DNA of 64,000 nucleotides from Hyphomicrobiales bacterium (GTDB lineage: Bacteria > Pseudomonadota > Alphaproteobacteria > Rhizobiales > Xanthobacteraceae): positions 179,098-243,097 of the forward strand of contig JACPOA010000034.1 in NCBI GenBank assembly GCA_016185205.1, read 5' to 3'. Shown here piece after piece: positions 7,240-15,399 of this stretch (its first letter is position 1; each line of letters starts with the position of its first letter). A program made the position numbers and the translations under genes. The notes under the pieces are model-generated. The model saw only the letters and a program-made list of their open reading frames with translations, was not told where the DNA came from and made no database searches.

Positions 7240-9447
7240 TTACGCCGCCTCTTTCTTCTTCGCCGGCGCGAAGCGGCCGTAGAAGCTCTCGCCCTTGTCC
7301 GCCATCTCGATGAGCAGCTTGCAGGGCGCGAAACGCGCGCCGTATTTCGCCTCCAGCGCGCGGCAGAGCGCGACGAATTTCTTGCTGCCCATCATGTCGA
7401 TATAAGACAGCGTGCCGCCGGAGAACGGCGCGAACCCGAAGCCGAGGATGGAGCCGACATCGGCCTCGCGCACGTCGGTCAAGACTTTCTCCTCGAAGCA
7501 GCGCGCGGTCTCCAGCGCCTGCATCGCCAACAGCCGGTTCTTCAATTCCTGCACGTCGATGGTGTCGGGGTCGAGTTTCTTCGGCTGCAGGTCAGCGAGA
7601 CCCGGCCATAATTTCTTTGGGCCGCTCGCCGGATAATCGTAGAAGCCCTTGCCGTTCTTGCGCCCGAAGCGGCCGCGCTTCTCGACCATCTCTTCCAACA
7701 GCGTCTTCTGGCGCGGATCGATGGCGGCGGCGCCGAGGTCGGCTTCCGTCGCCTTGAGGATTTTCCAAGCGAGATCGACCGCCACCTCGTCGTTGAGCGA
7801 GAGCGGGCCGACCGGCATGCCGGCCATGCGGCCGACATTCTCGATCATCGCCGCCGGCACGCCTTCGCACAGCATCAGATGGCCTTCGCGGATGTAAGTG
7901 CCGACCACGCGCGAGGTGTAGAAGCCGCGCGAGTCGTTGACGACAATCGGCGTCTTGCGGATGGCACGCACGTAATCGAGCGCGGCGGCCAGCGCCCGGT
8001 CGCCGGTATTCTTGCCGAGGATGATCTCGACCAGCATCATGCGGTCGACCGGCGAGAAGAAGTGGATGCCGATGAACCGCGGCTGGTCCTTGAACTCGGT
8101 GGCGAGCGAGGTGATCGGCAGCGTCGAGGTGTTGGAGGCAAAGATCGCCTGGTCGCCGATGACCGCCTGGATCTTGGCGATGACCTCGGCCTTCACCTTG
8201 CGATCCTCGAACACCGCCTCGATCACCAGGTCGCAATCCTTGAGCGCGCCGTAGTCGGGCGTCGGCGTGATCAGACTGAGCAGCCCGTCGCGCTCGGCGC
8301 TTTTCATGCGACCCTTGGCGACGCGATCGCTGAGCGCCTTGTGCAAGGCGGCCTTGCCCTTGTCGGCCGTCTCCTGGTCGCGATCGATCAGCACCACCTG
8401 CAAGCCGGCGGCCGCGCTCACCTGCGCGATGCCGGCGCCCATGAAGCCGGCGCCGATCACGCCGATTTTTTTCAAGCTTGTTGCCGGCTCCGCGGCCGGC
8501 CGGCGCGCACCCTTGTTGAGCTCCTGCATGGAGACGAACAGCGTGCGGATCATGCTGGCCGCTTCCGGCGAGCGCAGGATCTTGGCGAACCAGCGCGACT
8601 CGACGCGCAGCGCCGTGTCCATGTCCACCTGCAGGCCTTCGTAGACGGTCTGCAGAATGGCGCGCGCCGCCGGATAGTTGTCGTAGGTCTCGCGCCGGTA
8701 GATGGCGTTGGCCGGCGGGAACACCATCATGCCGGCTTTCGAATAGACCGGGCCGCCCGGCAGCTTGAAGCCCTTCTCGTCCCAGGGCTTGACCGCCTTG
8801 CCGCCGGCCTTGATCCAGTCCTTGCCTGCTTTCACCAGATCGGCCGCTGGCACCACCGCGTCGATCAGCTTCATCGCCTTGGCGCGATCGAGCTTGAGCT
8901 GGTCGCCCTTGAGCAGATATTGCAGCGCGTCGGCGGGCGGCAGCATGCGCGCGATGCGTTGCGTGCCGCCGGCGCCGGGGAACAGGCCGATCTTGATCTC
9001 GGGCAGGCCGAGCCGCGTCTTCGGATTGTCGGCGGCGATGCGCTGATGGCAGGCGAGCGCCAGCTCGAAGCCGCCGCCCATCGCCGTCCCATTGAGCGCG
9101 CAGACCCACGGCTTGCCGCCGGTCTCAATGCGGCGATAGAGCAGCGACAGCTTGCGGCTCTCCTCGAACACGTAAAGTGCGGCAGCCTCGCCGCCTTTGT
9201 TCTTCACCAGGTCGGCATAGATCGCGCCCATGCGCTCCAGCATGGTCAGGTCGGCGCCGCCGCAGAAGGCGTCCTTAGCCGAGGTGATGACCGCGCCTTT
9301 GATTGTCGCGCCGGTCGCGACCTTCTCGACCAGGCCGGCGAGCTCCTCGATCACGTCCATATCGATGACGTTCATCGAGCGGCCGGGCATGTCCCAGGTG
9401 ATGAGCGCGATACCGTCGGCATCGACGTCGAATTTGAAATTCGCCAT
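7240..9447 (-). CDS. fadJ: Multifunctional enoyl-CoA hydratase / 3-hydroxyacyl-CoA dehydrogenase
   Basis: A 735-residue fatty-acid oxidation enzyme. Residues 1-190 form the crotonase domain, with catalytic glutamates E128 (GGGFELA) and E150 (GLPEIKIG). From about 325 the NAD-binding dehydrogenase domain begins with IGVIGAGFMGAGIAQ, followed by the two C-terminal dehydrogenase domains (SNTSTLPI, HFFSPVDRMMLVEI). It hydrates enoyl-CoA and oxidises the product to 3-ketoacyl-CoA, which the thiolase at 10454 would cleave. The minus-strand order acyl-CoA dehydrogenase, thiolase, cupin, fadJ fits one beta-oxidation unit. FadB versus FadJ naming is uncertain. Confidence 0.93.
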   Translation of the reverse strand: MANFKFDVDADGIALITWDMPGRSMNVIDMDVIEELAGLVEKVATGATIKGAVITSAKDAFCGGADLTMLERMGAIYADLVKNKGGEAAALYVFEESRKLSLLYRRIETGGKPWVCALNGTAMGGGFELALACHQRIAADNPKTRLGLPEIKIGLFPGAGGTQRIARMLPPADALQYLLKGDQLKLDRAKAMKLIDAVVPAADLVKAGKDWIKAGGKAVKPWDEKGFKLPGGPVYSKAGMMVFPPANAIYRRETYDNYPAARAILQTVYEGLQVDMDTALRVESRWFAKILRSPEAASMIRTLFVSMQELNKGARRPAAEPATSLKKIGVIGAGFMGAGIAQVSAAAGLQVVLIDRDQETADKGKAALHKALSDRVAKGRMKSAERDGLLSLITPTPDYGALKDCDLVIEAVFEDRKVKAEVIAKIQAVIGDQAIFASNTSTLPITSLATEFKDQPRFIGIHFFSPVDRMMLVEIILGKNTGDRALAAALDYVRAIRKTPIVVNDSRGFYTSRVVGTYIREGHLMLCEGVPAAMIENVGRMAGMPVGPLSLNDEVAVDLAWKILKATEADLGAAAIDPRQKTLLEEMVEKRGRFGRKNGKGFYDYPASGPKKLWPGLADLQPKKLDPDTIDVQELKNRLLAMQALETARCFEEKVLTDVREADVGSILGFGFAPFSGGTLSYIDMMGSKKFVALCRALEAKYGARFAPCKLLIEMADKGESFYGRFAPAKKKEAA

Positions 9448-9459
9448 GGCCTCAAGCTC

Positions 9460-9945
9460 CTATGAAGAATACGGCTCGCCGTTTTTGTGCAGATAGCCGC
9501 GACTCTTGTCGTCGCGCTCGAACAGCATGTCGATGTCGGAATAGGTGACCTTTTCGCCCGGCGCGCGGCTGCCGACTTCGAGAAAGACCGCATCGCGATT
9601 GGAGCGGTTGACCAGGCAATGGCCGTTCGGCACGCCAGCCTTCCAGCCCGCGGCGTCGCCGGACTTGAGCACGGTCTCACCACCGTCCTCGCACAGCACC
9701 ACTTCGCCTTGCAGCACATACACGAACTCGTCTTCGTTTTCGTGCCAGTGGCGCTGCGACGACGCGGCGGCCGGCTTGAGCGTGCATAAATTGACGCCGA
9801 ACTGCGTGAGCCCGGCGGTACGGGCGAGCCGCTTGCGGCTGCGCCCCTCCACCGCCTTGTCAAAGGGCGGCGGATATCCGGTCGCGGTGTCGAGCGGCAC
9901 GTTGGCGATATCAACCTTGGGCATGGTTAGTCGCATCCTCGGCAT
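9460..9945 (-). CDS. Cupin-domain protein
   Basis: A 161-residue single-domain cupin. The two metal motifs are visible: HWHENEDEFVYVLQGE (first) and PNGHCLVNRS (second), forming a small beta barrel that usually binds a metal or a small ligand. The start is uncertain: the ATG at 9945 has GGAGGGGA upstream, but an ATG 21 bases in (MPKVDIANVP) is also plausible. It lies 12 bases upstream of fadJ on the same strand and likely shares its transcript; a role linked to CoA metabolism is only inferred. The upstream ribosome site is part of a dispersed repeat. Confidence 0.82.
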   Translation of the reverse strand: MPRMRLTMPKVDIANVPLDTATGYPPPFDKAVEGRSRKRLARTAGLTQFGVNLCTLKPAAASSQRHWHENEDEFVYVLQGEVVLCEDGGETVLKSGDAAGWKAGVPNGHCLVNRSNRDAVFLEVGSRAPGEKVTYSDIDMLFERDDKSRGYLHKNGEPYSS

Positions 9946-9948
9946 TTC

Positions 9949-10006
9949 ATTTCCCCTCCCCCCGCGCGCACTTGCGCGTGGTGGGGAGGGGTCAGGGGTG
10001 GGGGGC
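9949..10006. repeat. Left inverted element framing the DUF559 gene
   Basis: ATTTCCCCTCCCCCCGCG, then a small hairpin, then GGTGGGGAGGGGTCAGGGG. The reverse complement of the element at 10389-10436 matches it along the whole length apart from the loop. It contains the DUF559 stop codon. Confidence 0.85.
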
Positions 10007-10450
10007 GGCGGCCGCCTCCTTCAAGGTTTCGTAGATAACGGTCATAACCGCTTCGGTTTCTCGCAACACGTCATTGTTCCAGAAGCGCAGCACGCGATAG
10101 CCTTGCGATTCAAGAAAGCGCGTGCGCGCGCGGTCGGTGATGATTTGGCTTTGTTGCGCATGGCCGCCGCCGTCCAATTCGATTACCAGTTTGAATTCGT
10201 GGCAGGCAAAGTCCGCGAAGTACGGACCGATCGTCGCCTGGCGACGAAAGTGTGTGCCGCCGACTCGTAGGCCTCTGAGGTGCCACCACAATCTTCGTTC
10301 CGCGTCGGTCATGGCGCGGCGCAATTGCCTGGCGCGCGGCACGCGGGCATCCGATTTCCGTTGACGCTCGCCGATTTTCGGCAAGAAACCCCCCACCCCT
10401 GACCCCTCCCCACCGCTTCGCGGGGGGAGGGGAAATGAAGCGTTCTGCAT
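9992..10450 (-). CDS. DUF559 endonuclease-like protein
   Basis: A protein of about 152 residues with the DUF559 domain (restriction-endonuclease-like, Vsr-related fold). Visible motifs: RAMTDAERRLWWHLRG, FRRQATIGPYFADFAC, the acidic core KLVIELDGGGH, and GYRVLRFWNNDVL. The pattern D(x)n-ExD fits a PD-(D/E)xK-type nuclease. The first 25 or so residues of the open frame are translated from the inverted repeat element, so the real start may be later (GTG 10342 or TTG 10384). The gene sits between inverted copies of the same palindrome, inside a beta-oxidation operon, which suggests a mobile cassette. Its substrate is unknown. Confidence 0.8.
   Translation of the reverse strand: MQNASFPLPPRSGGEGSGVGGFLPKIGERQRKSDARVPRARQLRRAMTDAERRLWWHLRGLRVGGTHFRRQATIGPYFADFACHEFKLVIELDGGGHAQQSQIITDRARTRFLESQGYRVLRFWNNDVLRETEAVMTVIYETLKEAAAAPHP
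10389..10436. repeat. Right inverted element framing the DUF559 gene
   Basis: CCCCCCACCCCTGACCCC, then CTCCCCACCGCTTCGCGGGG, ending GGGGAAAT. It is the mirror copy of 9949-10006 and overlaps the 5' end of the DUF559 reading frame. Confidence 0.85.
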
Positions 10451-10453
10451 CAA

Positions 10454-11662
10454 TTAGACTCTCTCGATAATCGTCGCAGTGCCCATGCCGGCGCCGATGC
10501 ACAGCGTGATCAGCGCGGTGGACTTGCCGCTGCGCTCCAGCTCGTCGAGCGCGGTGCCCAGGATCATCGCGCCGGTGGCCCCGAGCGGATGGCCCATGGC
10601 GATGGCGCCGCCATTGACATTGACCTTGGAGTTATCGAGCCCGAAGACCTGCATGAAGCGCAGCACCACCGCGGCGAAGGCCTCGTTCACCTCGAACAGG
10701 TCGATGTCGGCGAGCGTCATGCCGGCTTTCTTGAGCGCCTTGCGGGTGACGTCGATCGGACCCGTGAGCATGATCGCGGGCTCCGAGCCGATATTGGCGA
10801 AGGCGCGCACGCGCGCGCGTGGGCGCAGGCCGGCCGCCTTGCCCGCCTCCTTGCTGCCGATCAGCACGGCGGCCGCGCCGTCGACGATGCCGGACGAATT
10901 GCCCGGATGATGCACATGGTTGACCGCCTCGACCTCCGGGTAGCGCTGCACGGCGACGGCGTCGAAGCCCGCCATCTCGCCCATCTGCACGAACGAGGGC
11001 TGCAGGGCGGCGAGCGTCTGCATGGTGGTCGAGGGCCGCATGTGCTCATCCTTGGCCAGGATGGTGAGCCCGTTGACGTCCTTCACCGCCATCACCGACT
11101 TGTTGAAGCGGCCCTCCTCCCAGGACTTGCCGGCGCGCTGCTGACTCTCGACCGCAAGCGCATCGACGTCGTCGCGCGAGAAACCGTATTTGGTGGCGAT
11201 CAGATCGGCGGAAATGCCCTGCGGCAGGAAATAAGTTTTCACCGCGATCGCCGGGTCGACCGGCCAGGCACCGCCGGAGGCGCCGATGCCGACGCGGCTC
11301 ATGGATTCGACGCCGCCGCCGATCGCCATGTCGTGCTGGCCGGACATGACTTGCGCCGAAGCGAAGTTGATCGCGTCCAGCCCCGAGGCGCAGAAGCGGT
11401 TGATCTGGATGCCGGGCACGCCGTCGCCGAGGCCTGCCACCAGTGCCGCCGCGCGCGCGATATTGCCGCCGGCCTCGCCCACCGGATCGACGCAGCCCAT
11501 CACCACGTCGTCGATCAGCGCCGGATCGAGCTTGTTGCGGTCGCGCACCGCGGAGAGCGTCTGCGCCGCGAGATTGAGCGCGGTCACCTCGTGCAGCGAA
11601 CCGTCGGCCTTGCCGCGTCCGCGCGGCGTGCGCACGTGGTCGTAAATGAATGCGTCGGGCAT
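10454..11662 (-). CDS. Acetyl-CoA C-acyltransferase (thiolase)
   Basis: A 402-residue thiolase that cleaves 3-ketoacyl-CoA (or condenses two acyl-CoAs). The nucleophile is C91 in NRFCASGLDAI; the C-terminal NVNGGAIAMGHPLGATGA carries the catalytic histidine, and LCIGAGMGTA the second cysteine. It is full length for the family. Beside fadJ and an acyl-CoA dehydrogenase on the same strand, it is best read as the beta-oxidation thiolase, though a PHB-type acetoacetyl-CoA role cannot be excluded. The DUF559 cassette begins directly after its stop codon. Confidence 0.93.
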   Translation of the reverse strand: MPDAFIYDHVRTPRGRGKADGSLHEVTALNLAAQTLSAVRDRNKLDPALIDDVVMGCVDPVGEAGGNIARAAALVAGLGDGVPGIQINRFCASGLDAINFASAQVMSGQHDMAIGGGVESMSRVGIGASGGAWPVDPAIAVKTYFLPQGISADLIATKYGFSRDDVDALAVESQQRAGKSWEEGRFNKSVMAVKDVNGLTILAKDEHMRPSTTMQTLAALQPSFVQMGEMAGFDAVAVQRYPEVEAVNHVHHPGNSSGIVDGAAAVLIGSKEAGKAAGLRPRARVRAFANIGSEPAIMLTGPIDVTRKALKKAGMTLADIDLFEVNEAFAAVVLRFMQVFGLDNSKVNVNGGAIAMGHPLGATGAMILGTALDELERSGKSTALITLCIGAGMGTATIIERV

Positions 11663-11684
11663 GGGCGTTCTCCAAACTCTCTGC

Positions 11685-11769
11685 CGTCATGCCCGGCCTT
11701 GTGCCGGGCATCCACGTCTTACTCACTCATCTAAAGTCGTGGATGGCCGGGACAAGCCCGGCCATGACG
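11685..11769. repeat. Dispersed palindromic repeat (CGTCATGCCCGG family)
   Basis: CGTCATGCCCGGCCTTGTGC...ATCCACG and CGTGGATGGCCGGGACAAGC...CCATGACG are inverted over about 30 bases, each with its own small stem. It fills the gap between the thiolase start and the acyl-CoA dehydrogenase stop. Confidence 0.8.
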
Positions 11770-11795
11770 CCGAAATTGATGCGCGTCCTCGTCCA

Positions 11796-12953
11796 TCACA
11801 GGCTTCTCGCGATCAGCAGCTTCATGATCTCGTTAGTGCCGGCATAGATACGCAGCACCCGGGCGTCGCGATACATGCGCGAGATCGGGTATTCGTCCAT
11901 ATAGCCATAGCCGCCGAACAATTGCAGGCAGCGGTCGATCACTTTGCCTTGCGTGTCGGTCAGGCGGTATTTCGCCATCGAGGCGGTCACCGTGTCGAGC
12001 TTGCCCTCGACATGCTGGCCGATGCAGTGATCGAGGAACACCTTGGCGATGGTGGTGTCGGTCTTGCACTCGGCCAGTTCGAACTGGGTGTTCTGGAACT
12101 CGATGATGACCTGGCCGAAGGCCTTGCGCTGCTTGACGTAATCGATGGTGAGCGCGAGCGCGCGTTCCATCATCGCCACCGCGTGCACGGCGACGATCAG
12201 GCGCTCCTGCGGCAATTCCTTCATCAGTTGATAGAAGCCCTGCCCCTCCTCGGTGCCAAGCAGGCTCTCGGCCGGCAGCTGCACGTCGTCGAAGAACAGT
12301 TCCGAGGTGTCGGCGGAATCCATGCCGAGCTTCTTGAGCTTGCGGCCGCGGCGGAAGCCTTGCGCGTCGTCAGCCTCCACCACGAACAGCGAGACGCCCT
12401 TGGCGCCGGCTTTCGGATCGGTCTTGGCCACGACGATGATGAGATTGGCGTGCTGGCCGTTGGTGATGAAGGTCTTCGAAGCGTTGAGCACATAGCCGTT
12501 GCCGGATTTCTTGGCGCTGGCGCGCACGCCTTGCAGGTCGCTTCCGGTGCCGGGCTCGGTCATGGCGATGGCGCCGACCATCTCTCCAGTGGCGAGCCGG
12601 GGCAGCCAGCGTTTCTTCTGCTCCTCGGTGCCGTAGTGAAGAATGTAAGGCGCGACGATTCCGGAATGCAGCGGCGCGCCGAAGGTGTCGAAGCCGGCGA
12701 GCGAGAATTCGCGGTTGATCACCGCCTCATGCGCGAATGTGCCGCCGCTGCCGCCATATTCTTCCGGCATCGCGGCGCACAGCAGGCCGGCTGCGCCCGC
12801 CTTGTTCCAGACCTCGCGGTCATAGATGCCGGCCGCGTGCCAGCGGTCGATATGGGGCGCGAATTCTTGGCCGATGAAACGGCGCGCCTGCTCCTCGAGC
12901 AGGACGAGGTCCTCGGTCATCCAGGCCGGGCGCGGCAGATTGAGGGCAGTCAT
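11796..12953 (-). CDS. Acyl-CoA dehydrogenase
   Basis: A 385-residue FAD enzyme that oxidises acyl-CoA to 2-enoyl-CoA. Key motifs: AMTEPGTGSDLQGV (FAD/substrate loop, about residue 135), TFITNGQHANL, the FGGYGYMDEYPI region and ARVLRIYAGTNEIMKLLIAR at the C-terminus, where the acyl-CoA dehydrogenase catalytic glutamate lies in YAGTNEIM. Full length. Upstream member of the minus-strand group with thiolase and fadJ, so likely the first enzyme of the same beta-oxidation set. Chain-length preference cannot be told. Confidence 0.92.
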   Translation of the reverse strand: MTALNLPRPAWMTEDLVLLEEQARRFIGQEFAPHIDRWHAAGIYDREVWNKAGAAGLLCAAMPEEYGGSGGTFAHEAVINREFSLAGFDTFGAPLHSGIVAPYILHYGTEEQKKRWLPRLATGEMVGAIAMTEPGTGSDLQGVRASAKKSGNGYVLNASKTFITNGQHANLIIVVAKTDPKAGAKGVSLFVVEADDAQGFRRGRKLKKLGMDSADTSELFFDDVQLPAESLLGTEEGQGFYQLMKELPQERLIVAVHAVAMMERALALTIDYVKQRKAFGQVIIEFQNTQFELAECKTDTTIAKVFLDHCIGQHVEGKLDTVTASMAKYRLTDTQGKVIDRCLQLFGGYGYMDEYPISRMYRDARVLRIYAGTNEIMKLLIARSL

Positions 12954-13018
12954 TGGCGATTCACTGGTTGGCGCCTCACCCTAGCGCCAGGATCGATCCG
13001 GCGCGAGCCGCCCCCGCT

Positions 13019-14899
13019 CTAGCCCGCGCCGAGATGGACTGCAACATTGTAGGTGACGAAGGCGGCGGCATAGGCCAGCGCCAGCATGTAGCCGAAGGTT
13101 ACCGCCATCCACGTCCAGCTGCCGGTCTCGCGCTTGATCACCGCCAAAGTGGACGCGCATTGCGGCGCGAAAATGTACCAGACCAGCAGCGCCAGCGCGG
13201 TCGCCAGGCTCCACTTGCCGGCCAGCGCCTGGCCGATCTGCTCGGCCGCTTCCTTGCCGCCCTCGATGGCATAGACCGTGCCGAGCGCCGCCACCGCGAC
13301 CTCGCGGGCGGCCATGCCGGGGACCAAGGCGACGCTGATCTGCCAGTTGAATCCGATCGGCGCCAGGACCGGCTCGATCCAGCGGCCGATCATCGCCGCC
13401 AGGCTGAAATTGATCGCCGGCTCGGTGGCGCCGGCCGGCGGGCGCGGAAACGAGGCCAGGAACCAGATCAGCACCATCATCGAAAAGATCGTGGTGCCGG
13501 CGCGCTTGAGGAACATCATGGCGCGCGTGGTGATGCCCATGGCCACGCTGCGCAGGCGCGGCAGCTTGTAATCGGGCAGTTCGAGCATGAAGGGCGGCGT
13601 GGAATTCTCGCGCCAGAGGAAATGATTGGCGAGGAAAGACACGCCGAGCGCGCTGAAGATACCCGCGGCGTAGAGGGCGAACATCACCAGGCCCTGCAAG
13701 CCGAACCAGCCCCAGACCTGCCGGTCCGGAATAAACGCGGAGATGATCAGCGTGTAGACCGGAATACGGGCCGAACAGGTCATCAGCGGCGCCACCAGGA
13801 TGGTGGTCAGCCGGTCGCGCCGACTGTCGATCACCCGCGTCGCCATGATGCCGGGAATAGCGCAGGCGAAACTCGACAGCAGCGGGATGAAGGCGCGGCC
13901 GTGCAGTCCGGCGCCACCCATGATGCGATCCATCAGGAAGGCCGCGCGCGCCATGTAGCCCACGTCTTCCAGCAAGAGGATGAACAGGAACAGGATCAGG
14001 ATCTGCGGCAGGAAGACCAGAACATTGCCGACGCCGGAAATCACGCCGTTCTGGATGAAGCTCTGCAACAGGCCGGGCGCCAGCGTGTCATGCACCAGAA
14101 CGCCGAGCATATCGAAACCGGCCGCGATCAAATCCATCGGCGGCTTCGCCCAGGCGAACACGCCCTGGAACATGATGAACAGAACGCCGAGCAGGATCAG
14201 GAGTCCCGCAACCGGATGCAGCAGCACGGCATCCACGCGCGCGGTCATGGTGTCCGGCCGCGTCGCGCTGCCAACCGCGGCGCGGATGATTCTGTCGGCC
14301 TCGCGCTGGGCGGCGCGCAGATCGGATGTCGTCGGCGACGTCCAGGTCGCGGCGACGGGCCCTGAGAAGTTCGCGACCATCTCGTCCATGCGCCGCGTTA
14401 GCTCCTCGGTGCCGCCTTTGCGCACGGCGATCGAGGTGACCACCGGCACGCCGAGTTCTTGCGACAACTTGTCGAGATCGATCTCGATGCCGCGGCGGCG
14501 GGCAATGTCGATCATGTTGAGCACGAGCATCAGCGGGCAGCCGACCTGCTTGAGTTCGAGCACCAGGCGCAGCGCCAGCCGCAGATTGGTGGCGTCGGCG
14601 ACGCACAGCAGCAAATCGGGCCGCGCCTCGCTGGCGAGCCGGCCGAGCACGATGTCGCGGGTGATCTCCTCGTCGGGGCTGCGGCCGCGCAGCGAATAGG
14701 TGCCGGGCAAATCGATCAAGTTGACGCGGTTGCCCGCCGGCGTCTGGATGACGCCGGCTTTGCGTTCGACGGTGACGCCGGGATAATTGGCGACCTTCTG
14801 CCGGCTGCCGGTGAGCGCATTGAACAGCGCGGTCTTGCCGCTGTTCGGCGTACCGACAAGCGCGAAGTGCCACGTGCTCGATTCAATAACTGCGCTCAT
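13019..14899 (-). CDS. feoB: Ferrous iron transport protein B
   Basis: A 626-residue inner-membrane Fe(II) transporter. The N-terminal G domain shows G1 GTPNSGKTALFNAL near residue 17, the G3 region IDLPGTYSL, and G4 VLNMIDIA; this is followed by the two Gate domains with about ten helices (ETGSWTWM near the C-terminus). It is short for the family but complete in both parts. feoA lies 14 bases upstream on the same strand, making an feoAB operon. An FNR/FixK-like box before feoA suggests induction when oxygen is low, as expected for ferrous iron uptake. Confidence 0.95.
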   Translation of the reverse strand: MSAVIESSTWHFALVGTPNSGKTALFNALTGSRQKVANYPGVTVERKAGVIQTPAGNRVNLIDLPGTYSLRGRSPDEEITRDIVLGRLASEARPDLLLCVADATNLRLALRLVLELKQVGCPLMLVLNMIDIARRRGIEIDLDKLSQELGVPVVTSIAVRKGGTEELTRRMDEMVANFSGPVAATWTSPTTSDLRAAQREADRIIRAAVGSATRPDTMTARVDAVLLHPVAGLLILLGVLFIMFQGVFAWAKPPMDLIAAGFDMLGVLVHDTLAPGLLQSFIQNGVISGVGNVLVFLPQILILFLFILLLEDVGYMARAAFLMDRIMGGAGLHGRAFIPLLSSFACAIPGIMATRVIDSRRDRLTTILVAPLMTCSARIPVYTLIISAFIPDRQVWGWFGLQGLVMFALYAAGIFSALGVSFLANHFLWRENSTPPFMLELPDYKLPRLRSVAMGITTRAMMFLKRAGTTIFSMMVLIWFLASFPRPPAGATEPAINFSLAAMIGRWIEPVLAPIGFNWQISVALVPGMAAREVAVAALGTVYAIEGGKEAAEQIGQALAGKWSLATALALLVWYIFAPQCASTLAVIKRETGSWTWMAVTFGYMLALAYAAAFVTYNVAVHLGAG

Positions 14900-14913
14900 C
14901 GCGATCGATCCGA

Positions 14914-15213
14914 TCAGGATACGAGGATCGCCATCGCTTCGCGGCGCCGCAGCGCGACCGTGGCATCGTTGATGCGCACGGCGATGGGGTCGCGGCCGAT
15001 CAATCCTTCATGCAGGATTTCGACCCGGGCGCCCTCGACGAATCCCAGTTCGATGAGACGCCGCTCGATCTCGGCTGCCGAGACGCCCGATGCGGTAGTG
15101 GCGGAATTGACCGCATCGATGCGGCCGCTGAATCCCCGCGGCGCCATGCCCAAGGGCACCCGCCGCTCTGCGACCAATTCAGCAATACCGTCCATGGTGG
15201 TTGCGTCCTGCAT
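14914..15213 (-). CDS. feoA: Ferrous iron transport protein A
   Basis: A 99-residue SH3-like cytosolic partner of FeoB. The core matches FeoA: the LIELGFVEGARVEILHEG segment, then DPIAVRINDATVALRRREA. The N-terminus is about 20 residues longer than E. coli FeoA. The ATG at 15213 has GGGAG about 10 bases upstream. An in-frame ATG at 15195 with AGGAC before it is also possible, and would fit better if the FNR-like box acts at the usual distance from the transcription start. It is the first gene of the feoAB operon. Confidence 0.9.
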   Translation of the reverse strand: MQDATTMDGIAELVAERRVPLGMAPRGFSGRIDAVNSATTASGVSAAEIERRLIELGFVEGARVEILHEGLIGRDPIAVRINDATVALRRREAMAILVS

Positions 15214-15248
15214 ATGACAATCACTCCCATATTCAACTGGGCCGGTCT

Positions 15249-15262
15249 CTGATTTAAATCAA
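15249..15262 (-). promoter_or_regulatory. FNR/FixK-like box upstream of feoAB
   Basis: CTGAT-TTAA-ATCAA matches the FNR/FixK consensus TTGAT-N4-ATCAA at 9 of 10 positions. It is centred about 42 bases before the feoA ATG, in the divergent spacer with the MFS gene. Oxygen control of feoAB is established in other proteobacteria; here it is inferred from the motif. Confidence 0.5.
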
Positions 15263-15399
15263 GAGAAAGTACTTTAAACTTCAATAGGTTAGAACGATTA
15301 TAAGGTGTGGCCTCCTGCCAGCCCGGAATCCGGCCTGCTGGCGGCGGTCCAAGGCCAGTGTTAGGAGCGACATTAAGTAGCAGCCGGGACGCCAACGCC

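Noticed and set aside
7879..9465. 528-codon plus-strand open frame opposite fadJ
   Set aside because: Antisense shadow of a clearly coding gene; arginine/histidine-rich translation without motifs, as usual in GC-rich DNA.
12953..14365. 470-codon frame opposite feoB
   Set aside because: Antisense shadow of feoB; translation is low-complexity Q/R/H-rich.
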